A stretch of DNA of 64,000 nucleotides from Candidimonas nitroreducens (GTDB taxonomy: Bacteria; Pseudomonadota; Gammaproteobacteria; Burkholderiales; Burkholderiaceae_B). This document shows positions 48,195 to 55,665 of the stretch, piece by piece. The stretch covers positions 1-64,000 of the forward strand of contig NZ_NJIH01000010.1 of assembly GCF_002209565.1 (NCBI RefSeq), given 5' to 3'. Positions within the stretch are counted from its first letter, which is position 1, and each line of letters opens with the position of its first letter. The position numbers and the translations under genes are program-made. The notes beneath the pieces are model-generated. The model had not been told where the DNA came from, did no database searches, and saw nothing but the letters and a program-made list of their open reading frames with translations.

Positions 48195-49451
48195 CTAGCG
48201 ATCGATTTCGCCGAACACGATGTCCTGGGTGCCGATGATGGTGACCGCATCGGCGATCATGTGGCCGCGCGACATTTCATCCATGGATTCCAGGTGCGCA
48301 AAGCCCGGCGCGCGTATCTTCAGGCGGTACGGCTTGTTCGCCCCGTCGGAAATCAGGTAGATGCCGAACTCTCCTTTCGGATGCTCGACGGCGGTATAGG
48401 TTTCGCCCTCGGGCACGTGGAAACCTTCGGTGAACAGCTTGAAGTGGTGGATCAGGTCTTCCATGCCGGTCTTCATGCGTTCGCGCCTGGGCGGCGCGAC
48501 CTTGTGGTCGTCGACGATGACCGGGCCGGGGTTGTTGCGCAGCCATTCCACGCACTGGCGGATGATGCGGTTGCTTTCGCGCATTTCGGCGATGCGCACC
48601 AGGTAGCGGTCGTAGCAGTCGCCGTTCACACCCACCGGGATGTCGAAGTCGAGACGGTCGTAGACTTCGTAGGGCTGCATGCGGCGCAGATCCCATTCAA
48701 TGCCCGAACCGCGCAGCATCGGGCCGGTGAAGCCCAGGGCCTTGGCGCGCTCGGGGCTGACCACGCCTATGCCCACCAGGCGCTGCTTCCAGATGCGGTT
48801 GTCGGTCAGCAGCACTTCGTACTCGTCGACACAGGCCGGGAAGCGGTTGGTGAAGTCTTCGATGAAATCGAGCAGCGAGCCCGAGCGCGCCTCGTTCATG
48901 GCGCGCAGCTCTTTTTCGCCGCGGTACTTGCTGGACGCCCCGTACTGCGGCATGGAATCGGGCAGGTCGCGGTACACCCCGCCCGGACGGTAGTAGGCCG
49001 CGTGCATGCGCGCACCCGACACCGCCTCGTAGCAGTCCATCAGGTCTTCGCGCTCACGGAAGGCATACAGGAACACCGCCATGGCGCCCACGTCCAGCGC
49101 GTGCGAACCCAGCGACATCAGGTGGTTCAGCAGGCGCGTGATCTCGTCGAACATGACGCGGATGTACTGCGCGCGCAGCGGCACCTTGATGCCCATGAGT
49201 TTTTCGATGGCCATGACGTAGGCGTGCTCGTTGCACATCATGGACACGTAGTCCAGGCGATCCATGTAGGGCAGCGCCTGCAGAAAGGTTTTGTGCTCGG
49301 CCAGTTTTTCCGTGGCCCGGTGCAGCAGCCCGATGTGCGGATCGGCGCGCTGTATCACTTCGCCGTCCAGCTCCAGCACCAGGCGCAGCACGCCGTGCGC
49401 GGCCGGATGCTGCGGCCCGAAATTCAGGGTGTAGTTCTTGATTTCAGCCAT
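48195..49451 (-). CDS. nuoD: NADH-quinone oxidoreductase subunit D
   Basis: This 418-residue subunit lines the quinone site with NuoB. The start [20 protein letters not shown], the [20 protein letters not shown] region and the C-terminal DIVFGEIDR are family signatures. It is separate from nuoC, unlike the E. coli nuoCD fusion. It begins 16 bases after the nuoC stop. Confidence 0.97.
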   Translation of the reverse strand: MAEIKNYTLNFGPQHPAAHGVLRLVLELDGEVIQRADPHIGLLHRATEKLAEHKTFLQALPYMDRLDYVSMMCNEHAYVMAIEKLMGIKVPLRAQYIRVMFDEITRLLNHLMSLGSHALDVGAMAVFLYAFREREDLMDCYEAVSGARMHAAYYRPGGVYRDLPDSMPQYGASSKYRGEKELRAMNEARSGSLLDFIEDFTNRFPACVDEYEVLLTDNRIWKQRLVGIGVVSPERAKALGFTGPMLRGSGIEWDLRRMQPYEVYDRLDFDIPVGVNGDCYDRYLVRIAEMRESNRIIRQCVEWLRNNPGPVIVDDHKVAPPRRERMKTGMEDLIHHFKLFTEGFHVPEGETYTAVEHPKGEFGIYLISDGANKPYRLKIRAPGFAHLESMDEMSRGHMIADAVTIIGTQDIVFGEIDR

Positions 49452-49467
49452 GTTCTTCCAGTACGCC

Positions 49468-50079
49468 TTAACGCCCTATTCCGTAGCCGTCTTCACGCAC
49501 CACGCGCGGGTTGATCTGCCGCGGCTCGATGGTAACGGGCTGGTACACCACGCGCTGTTGTTCCGGGTCGTAGCGCATTTCGACGTTGCCCGACAGCGGG
49601 AAGTCTTTGCGGAACGGGTGCCCGATGAAGCCGTAGTCGGTCAGGATGCGGCGCAGGTCGGGGTGCCCTTCGAACACGATGCCGTACAGGTCGAAAGCCT
49701 CGCGCTCGTACCAGTTGACGCTGGGCCAGACCTCGCACAGCGTGTCCACGATGGGGAATTCGTCGTCCTGGGCCCAGGTGCGTACGCGCAGGCGCCAGTT
49801 GTGCTTGATCGACAACAGCTGCGCCGCCACGGCGAAGCGCTGCGGATAATGCTGCGCCGCGTCGTCGAACGTGGGTGCGCGCCACGCGGAATAGTCCACG
49901 CCGCACAGGTCGAGGCATTCCTCGAAACCCAGCTCCGGCATATCGCGCAGTGTCTTGCAGGCTTCCACCCATTGCTCGGCCGGGATTTCCAGCGTCAGTT
50001 CGTCCAGGGCCAGGGTCAGCGCGGCGTCTTCGCCGAACTGTTTCAGTAGTTGCGTTTTGAGCGTTTCAAGCCGGGTCAT
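49468..50079 (-). CDS. nuoC: NADH-quinone oxidoreductase subunit C
   Basis: This 203-residue peripheral subunit has [20 protein letters not shown] and [20 protein letters not shown], the canonical 30-kDa subunit motif. The first 60 residues are more variable. It is co-directional with nuoB 69 bases upstream. Confidence 0.97.
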   Translation of the reverse strand: MTRLETLKTQLLKQFGEDAALTLALDELTLEIPAEQWVEACKTLRDMPELGFEECLDLCGVDYSAWRAPTFDDAAQHYPQRFAVAAQLLSIKHNWRLRVRTWAQDDEFPIVDTLCEVWPSVNWYEREAFDLYGIVFEGHPDLRRILTDYGFIGHPFRKDFPLSGNVEMRYDPEQQRVVYQPVTIEPRQINPRVVREDGYGIGR

Positions 50080-50148
50080 GGTGCACTTGTACGTAGATGA
50101 CAGCAGTGGGACAGCCGCAGCGGCCTGGTGCCGGCGGCGGCGCGCCCG

Positions 50149-50634
50149 CTAGCGGGCGATCGTGTTGGTAAGGCGGATCTTGTTCTGCATTTGCAGCAGG
50201 CCGTAGACCAGCGCCTCGGCCGTGGGCGGACAGCCTGGAACATAGACGTCCACCGGTACGATGCGGTCGCAGCCGCGCACCACCGAATACGAATAATGGT
50301 AGTAGCCGCCGCCGTTGGCACAGGAACCCATGGACACCACCCAGCGCGGCTCGGGCATCTGGTCGTAGACCTTGCGCAGCGCCGGCGCCATCTTGTTGCA
50401 CAGCGTGCCGGCCACGATCATCAGGTCGGACTGGCGCGGACTGGGCCGGAAGATGATGCCGAACTGATCCAGGTCGTAGCGCGCCGCGCCGGCGTGCATC
50501 ATTTCAACCGCGCAACAGGCCAGGCCGAAAGTCATGGGCCACAGCGAGCCCGTCTTGGCCCAGTTCAGGAACTTGTCCGCGCTGGTGGTGATGAAACCTT
50601 CTTTGAGTATGCCGTCGATAGCCATGATTGCCAC
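50149..50634 (-). CDS. nuoB: NADH-quinone oxidoreductase subunit B (cluster N2)
   Basis: This 161-residue subunit carries the terminal cluster N2, ligated by the adjacent cysteines of [10 protein letters not shown], plus [15 protein letters not shown] and [13 protein letters not shown]. It hands electrons to quinone at the NuoD/NuoH interface. It is separated from nuoA by an unusually long 241-base gap. Confidence 0.97.
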   Translation of the reverse strand: MAIMAIDGILKEGFITTSADKFLNWAKTGSLWPMTFGLACCAVEMMHAGAARYDLDQFGIIFRPSPRQSDLMIVAGTLCNKMAPALRKVYDQMPEPRWVVSMGSCANGGGYYHYSYSVVRGCDRIVPVDVYVPGCPPTAEALVYGLLQMQNKIRLTNTIAR

Positions 50635-50875
50635 CTAACCTCTAATAACCGTTTGTTGCCGGCATGCCTTACGGCATGCCATTACTGCCAATTTGCGATG
50701 TGCGCCGCCGGTGCATGCTGCCGCCCGTGCCGCCATGGCTCGCATCGCACACACACCGCCAGCCATGCCGCCGTGGCCCGCATATCGACTCACCGCCTTG
50801 TGCCTTTTGCCGACGGCCAGCCCACAAGCCCTGCCTGAGGACTGGCGCCACCGCGCATGCCCGCCGCAGCACGGG

Positions 50876-51235
50876 TCACTCCCAATCGAGTGCGCCTCGC
50901 TTCCATTCGTAGATGAAGCCCACGGTGAGCACCGCAAGAAAGATAATCACCGTCCAGAATCCCACCAGCCCCAGCGGGCCGCTGGCGATCGCCCACGGAA
51001 ACAGGAAGGCGATTTCAAGATCGAACAAGATGAAGAGTATGGCCACCAGGTAGTAGCGCACGTCGTACTTCATGCGCGAGTCGCCAAAGGCCTCGAAACC
51101 GCACTCGTAGGGCGAGAGCTTCTGCTCGTCGGGCCGATGCGGCCCGATCAGCCGCCCTACCGACAACAGCGCCGCACCGATGAGCGTCGCAACGATGATG
51201 AAGAGCAGTACGGGAAAGTACTCTTGCAGATTCAT
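50876..51235 (-). CDS. nuoA: NADH-quinone oxidoreductase subunit A
   Basis: This 119-residue subunit has three membrane spans; [20 protein letters not shown] is the conserved loop and [13 protein letters not shown] the second-span signature. ATG 51235 ([10 protein letters not shown]) matches the family; an in-frame ATG at 51244 would add three residues. It is the first gene of the nuo operon. Confidence 0.96.
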   Translation of the reverse strand: MNLQEYFPVLLFIIVATLIGAALLSVGRLIGPHRPDEQKLSPYECGFEAFGDSRMKYDVRYYLVAILFILFDLEIAFLFPWAIASGPLGLVGFWTVIIFLAVLTVGFIYEWKRGALDWE

Positions 51236-51262
51236 ACAGTGCACCCAAAGGGTCTATCTAAA

Positions 51263-51293
51263 CTTATAGATTGTAGCATTTCGAGTGTGTCAT
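51263..51293 (-). promoter_or_regulatory. Weak promoter candidate for the nuo operon
   Basis: Read on the minus strand, ATGACA (51288-51293) and TATAAG (51263-51268) are 19 bases apart, just upstream of nuoA; a TACAAT at 51270-51275 is an alternative -10. Spacing is not ideal. Apart from this and the porin terminator, the 51236-51691 stretch is GC-rich with no gene. Confidence 0.3.
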
Positions 51294-51580
51294 CCGGCTG
51301 AATAGCAGCCAAGTGAATCATGGCCCGACCAAGCCCCGCAGCCACTCTTGCGAAAACGCCGGGCTCGCGGCAATCACGCGAAAGCCCAAGCCCCGCACGA
51401 CTCGGCCCGCCAGTTCCCATCGCTTCCCGCTTCCATGCTACCCGGCTGACGAGCTCCACGCCCGGCTTGTATGGCGACTCGCGCCATAGGCCGAACTCGC
51501 GGGCGCACATCAACGCCCTCGCCTCGCGCCGGACACTCCCGACGATCCGTGGCCGCACCACGCCGCTCGCAGCGCCCATG

Positions 51581-51603
51581 AAAAAGCCACCCCGAAGGGT
51601 GGC
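51581..51603 (-). terminator. Rho-independent terminator after the porin gene
   Basis: On the minus strand GCCACCC and GGGTGGC form a stem with a short TTCG-type loop, followed by five T. It lies about 90 bases past the porin stop and isolates the porin from the nuo operon. Confidence 0.88.
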
Positions 51604-51691
51604 TTCATGCCCGGGCCGAGGCCCGGACTTGTTCTGCAACCAGCCCGGAAAACCGGGCCGGCTCGGCGCATGGACTAGCCATGCACACCGA

Positions 51692-52807
51692 TTAGAACAT
51701 GTGGCGGATGCCGACGCCGATCGCGGTCGACTTCACGTCGTCAGCAAAGTACATGTTCTTGCCATACGAACCGATCGCGTACAGGTTGGTACGCTTGGAC
51801 AGGTTGTAGGTGTAGCCCAGGCTGTAGACTTGTTGCTTCTTGGCGTCCCAGCCGAGGTTGCCACTGTTGGTGGCATCAGCCATCTGCCAGGAGGCCAGGA
51901 TCTTGCCGTTGCCGATAGGAGCGGACACACCAACCAGGTAGCTGTTGACCTTCAGGCCGTCGATATTTTCCAGAACACCGATCGAATCGTCGGTGCTGAA
52001 GGAAACGCCAGCGCCCGGAGCTTGAACTTGCATCAGGCCGTTACGAGTTTGACCGAAGCCCAGAGAAACCTTGGCAACTTCGAAGTCGTAGCCAACGCCC
52101 AAGTTCCACTCGTTGATGGCGGAGTCGAAGTTGGCATCGTTGTCGTAGCGGTCATACGTCAAAGCAGCCGAAATCGGGCCGTTGGCGTAGCGCAGACCGG
52201 TGGTGAAGCCACGAGTGTTCGTGTCGGACTGACCATCCAGCTTCCAATCTTGGGAGCCGTTAGCATTGAAGGTGTAGCCGATACCGAACTGGAAGCCCGA
52301 GAAGTTCGGGGTTTGGTACAGAACCAGGTTATCCAGACGCATCGTGTTAGCCGACGAGAAGGACGCACCCAGGTTGGCTTGGCCGAAGCCGTTGCTGAAC
52401 GGGTCAATCACGCCGCCCAAGTACTTGGACGCGATGTTGGTTTGACGACCGAAGTCCAATTGGCCCCAGCTGTCGCCGGCCAGACCGATAGTGGCTTGAC
52501 GACCGAAGAGTCGGTTATGAGTGCCGTTGCCTTGAGCCGAGTAGCCGTTCGAGCTGTCGAAGCCGCTTTCCAACTGGAACACAGCGTGCAGGCCGTTACC
52601 CAGATCTTCAACACCCTTCAAGCCCCAGCGGTTGCCGGACTGCGTGCCGTTGATCATGCCGAAACGAGTAGCCTTGTCGCCACCTTGCTTGATTTGGTTG
52701 TAGCCGATACCAGTATCAATGATCCCGTACAGGGTCACCGAAGTTTCTGCTTGAGCAGCGCCAGCAAAGCCGACGACTAGAGCAGCAGCGAGCAGAGTCT
52801 TTTTCAT
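51692..52807 (-). CDS. Outer-membrane porin (Gram-negative, Burkholderiales type)
   Basis: This 371-residue general porin begins with a signal peptide (MKKTLLAAALVVGFAGAAQA), then ETSVTLYGIIDTGIGYNQIK, the usual first strand. GNRWGLKGVEDLGNGLHAVF and RQATIGLAGDSWGQLDFGRQ follow, and the protein ends in the C-terminal strand STAIGVGIRHMF with the aromatic residue needed for BamA recognition. Codon use is more AT-rich and uniform than that of its neighbours, as expected for a very highly expressed gene. A GGAG lies nine bases before the ATG. Confidence 0.95.
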   Translation of the reverse strand: MKKTLLAAALVVGFAGAAQAETSVTLYGIIDTGIGYNQIKQGGDKATRFGMINGTQSGNRWGLKGVEDLGNGLHAVFQLESGFDSSNGYSAQGNGTHNRLFGRQATIGLAGDSWGQLDFGRQTNIASKYLGGVIDPFSNGFGQANLGASFSSANTMRLDNLVLYQTPNFSGFQFGIGYTFNANGSQDWKLDGQSDTNTRGFTTGLRYANGPISAALTYDRYDNDANFDSAINEWNLGVGYDFEVAKVSLGFGQTRNGLMQVQAPGAGVSFSTDDSIGVLENIDGLKVNSYLVGVSAPIGNGKILASWQMADATNSGNLGWDAKKQQVYSLGYTYNLSKRTNLYAIGSYGKNMYFADDVKSTAIGVGIRHMF

Positions 52808-53543
52808 GTAAGAAATCTCCGTAGATTTGAGTAACTGAGAACGGCGATCAACCTTTACGTCCTGCCGGTCTTTCTAACTCCGCGATGGGAAGTTGGTGCT
52901 ATTGCATCAAAATTCGCGGCCCCTGGCTATTGTCCAACAGACAAATGCTTAACTTTTCCTGAGAATTGTTGGCTAGACACAACAACATCCCATTTTGAGC
53001 CCCTAAAACATCAGGGTTTACCCTGGTATTTGTGTGGCTTTAACACTACATCCTGCATCACTCGAAAGGCGCCGAAAAATATTCAGAAAAATTCGAGCTT
53101 ATACAAATAAACCTATGTTTTTACTGTGACTTTTCAGGACATAAAACCACCTGCCACAGCACCCTTGGAAGGGCCGCGGCCGGGCTTTTCCAGCCCTTGA
53201 GGGGATGAAATCCCACGCTACCGAACCCTTGGCCACTGACTGGTAAACCGCCCCAGGCGTAGCGCCGCGGATATAGCTACCCCGGTATAACCGCCCCAGG
53301 TATGGCTACCCCCCAAGCCGGGTGCAGCCCACCCCAGATACAGCCGCCCTTGGCTCATGCCGCAGGCTCAAGCAAAACGGCGGCCGCAAAGCCACCGCCC
53401 GTACAAGACTACCACATCCCCCGCCTGCCATCGGCCCTGCAACACACAAAGAGCCGACAGATATGTAAAAGCGGCAGACATATATATATTAGATCAGACA
53501 CGTGGATACCAGGCGCTAGGAAGCCGCAAGTGCCGGAAAAATT
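52808..53543. other. Porin upstream region, gene-free
   Basis: The 190 bases next to the porin are AT-rich and hold likely control sites: TTGTTG/CAACAA near 52968-52987 and a CAGGGT-TT-ACCCTG palindrome (53012-53025). No convincing -35/-10 pair was identified. From about 53160 to 53540 the DNA is C/A-rich with loose CCGCCCCAGG-type repetition and no supportable gene. Confidence 0.45.
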
Positions 53544-54515
53544 TCAAGCCGCACGCTGGTAATACAGGTTTTGCGGGTGGCGCGCCTCGGTGAAAAAGAA
53601 CCAGCGCTCGGCCACCAGGCCGGCGTACTGGATCAGGAAAGCCACGGCCAGCAAGACAATGAGCCCCGACATGGGCCCTGCGGCGGCATACGCCTGCGGC
53701 AGGGACGAAGCCAGCAGCACGAAGGGCACCACGAACGCGCCCAACAGAAAGCCGTACTTGACCGTCTGTACCGTGCCTGGGGTCTTGCCATGAAAGAATT
53801 CACGAGTATTGAAGGCGCTGGCGGTGAAGCCGCGCGACACCTGGCGGATTTTGTCGGAACGGATGCCCGTGGCGCTTTGCAAGGTGGACTTGGGGTGCAG
53901 GCGCGCATTGCGCACCAGCGAGGCCAGTCGCGACACCAGGCCGGCCGCTGTCAGCACACAGGCCCAGACGGCCATCAGGCCCGTCAGGCCTGGCGCGAAG
54001 CACGCCGCCGCCAGCGTCGCCAGGGTACAGCCCGAGGCGCATCCCAGCAGCACAAAATTCACCATGGTCAGCGGGCTGGCCCATTCCTGCAGGAAACGCA
54101 GGCAGGCATAGATCATGGATGTACAGACGAACAGCACCGCGGCGGCCAGCACGGCCAGCAATCCAAGCACCAGGACGGCGCCGGCCGGCCACCCCAGCAA
54201 ATGGCCACAACCATACAAGAAGGCAAGCGCCAGGAAGGCGGGCAAGGCCAGGCATTCGCGCGACAGCCAAGAGGTGCGCCACATGGCCACCGCGCGCCAG
54301 GCGCGCTCTGGGTGGCCCAGGTGGAAGAACGAAGCCAGCAGCCCCAGGGCGCCCAGCACCACCGCTGCCGCGGCGCCGGCTATATAGAACGCCGCAGCGG
54401 GGGCCGGCACGCTGCCGCTCGCGGCCAGGCACTGCACCACCACCAGGGCCAGCAGCAGCCCCTGGGCCGCACCGCACAATGTCGTCAGGAACACGACCGA
54501 AAAAGCAGGCCGCAT
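53544..54515 (-). CDS. soeC: Membrane anchor subunit of molybdoenzyme (DmsC/SoeC type)
   Basis: This 323-residue inner-membrane protein has about eight hydrophobic segments and a conserved SFFHLGHPERAWRAVAMWRT near residues 60-80, the DmsC/SoeC signature; TSWLSRECLALPAFLALAFL follows. It should anchor the two catalytic subunits and exchange electrons with quinone. ATG 54515 has a strong AAGGAGGATA site; a frame to 54575 is not used. It is the last gene of the A-B-C cluster. Confidence 0.85.
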   Translation of the reverse strand: MRPAFSVVFLTTLCGAAQGLLLALVVVQCLAASGSVPAPAAAFYIAGAAAAVVLGALGLLASFFHLGHPERAWRAVAMWRTSWLSRECLALPAFLALAFLYGCGHLLGWPAGAVLVLGLLAVLAAAVLFVCTSMIYACLRFLQEWASPLTMVNFVLLGCASGCTLATLAAACFAPGLTGLMAVWACVLTAAGLVSRLASLVRNARLHPKSTLQSATGIRSDKIRQVSRGFTASAFNTREFFHGKTPGTVQTVKYGFLLGAFVVPFVLLASSLPQAYAAAGPMSGLIVLLAVAFLIQYAGLVAERWFFFTEARHPQNLYYQRAA

Positions 54516-54635
54516 GGGGCTATCCTCCTTGCGCTCGGCGCGCGGCGCACCCGCGCGCCGCCGCAACCTTGCCAAATATCATGAATCAAATCACCTGGTG
54601 CCGGGCTCACGCCCGGCCCCGTCCCACGCCTACGT

Positions 54636-54695
54636 CCAAACCCAAATCCAAACCCAGATCCAGATCCAGATCCAGATCCAGATCCAGATCCAGAC
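54636..54695. repeat. CCAGAT hexanucleotide repeat between soeB and soeC
   Basis: CCAGAT is repeated six times exactly (54654-54689) and flanked by degenerate copies (CCAAAT, CCAAAC, CCAGAC). It starts seven bases after the soeB stop, within the 186-base soeB-soeC gap. Repeats of this type change length by slippage. Confidence 0.9.
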
Positions 54696-54701
54696 CGCAG
54701 C

Positions 54702-55460
54702 CTAAGCTCTGGCCGCCGCAGCGGCCAGGTCGATGCGGCCGCTGTCGAGCTGCCCTTGCAGGCCGGTAGCGGGCACCGCCGAACCGCTTGCCGACGCGCC
54801 GTCCGACCCGCAGCCGCAGGACTGCGTCGAGCAGCCCGAGGCCTGCGTCTTCTGGCGCGGCAGGTAGTGATTGGCCGGGCGGGTGCCCCACTCCGGCATC
54901 AACTGGTAGCCGCCGCGCTCGCGTATCGCCCGCGATACTTCGGAATCGGGGTCGTGGATATCGCCGAACAGGCGCGCCGAGGTCGGACAGGCCAGCACAC
55001 AGGCCGGCTTGCGGTCGCGTTCAGGCAAGGCCTGATTGTCGATGCGATCCGAACACAGGGTGCACTTGGTCATTTCCTTGCGCTTCGGATCCAGCTCGCG
55101 CGCCCCATAGGGACAGGCCCAGGTACAGTAGTTGCACCCTATGCAGCGGTCATAGTCGACCAGCACCAGGCCGTCGGACTCGCGCTTGTAGCTGGCGCCC
55201 GTGGGACACACCGGCACGCACGGAGGGTCTTCGCAATGCAGGCACGACTTCGGGAAGTGCACCGTTTCGCTGAAGGGGAATTCGCCCGCCTCGTAGGTCT
55301 GCACCCGGTTGAAGAAGGTGCCGCAAGGATCGGCGTCGTAGGCCTGCATGTCGGCCAGGCTGCCCGCCTCGCCCGAGGTATTCCATTCCTTGCAGCTCGT
55401 TACGCAGGCATGACAGCCCACGCAGACGTTCAAATCTATGACCAGCGCCATCTGTGTCAT
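54702..55460 (-). CDS. soeB: Four-cluster 4Fe-4S subunit of molybdoenzyme (DmsB/SoeB type)
   Basis: This 252-residue electron-transfer subunit has four cysteine groups: CVGCHACVTSCKEWN, CLHCEDPPCVPVCPTGA, CIGCNYCTWACPYGARELD and the split set CTLCSDRIDNQ with CVLACPTSARLFGD. There is no signal sequence. After residue 210 a Cys/Gly-rich tail (SGCSTQSCGCGSDGASA) and an Ala-rich end follow, which DmsB lacks. An AAGGAT site precedes the ATG. It lies 205 bases after soeA. Confidence 0.88.
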   Translation of the reverse strand: MTQMALVIDLNVCVGCHACVTSCKEWNTSGEAGSLADMQAYDADPCGTFFNRVQTYEAGEFPFSETVHFPKSCLHCEDPPCVPVCPTGASYKRESDGLVLVDYDRCIGCNYCTWACPYGARELDPKRKEMTKCTLCSDRIDNQALPERDRKPACVLACPTSARLFGDIHDPDSEVSRAIRERGGYQLMPEWGTRPANHYLPRQKTQASGCSTQSCGCGSDGASASGSAVPATGLQGQLDSGRIDLAAAAARA

Positions 55461-55665
55461 GGTGTGTATCCTTGCATGATGTCTCCTGCCGCGCCTTGGC
55501 TTCCAATGCCCGCCGGGCCATGCTCCGGGCGCCCGTTCGAAGCTTCCGCGCCCGCCGGCTGGGCCGCTACCGCGGGTATTCCTGCCGCGCCCGCCCTTTG
55601 CGATGCCGGCCCAGGCATCGCGCCGGCATGAAAAGAAGCCGCACGCCGATACTGCAGCGCGGCCC

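Noticed and set aside
51232-51639. 135-codon minus-strand frame between porin and nuoA
   Set aside because: It runs through the porin terminator and the nuo promoter region and has no family resemblance.
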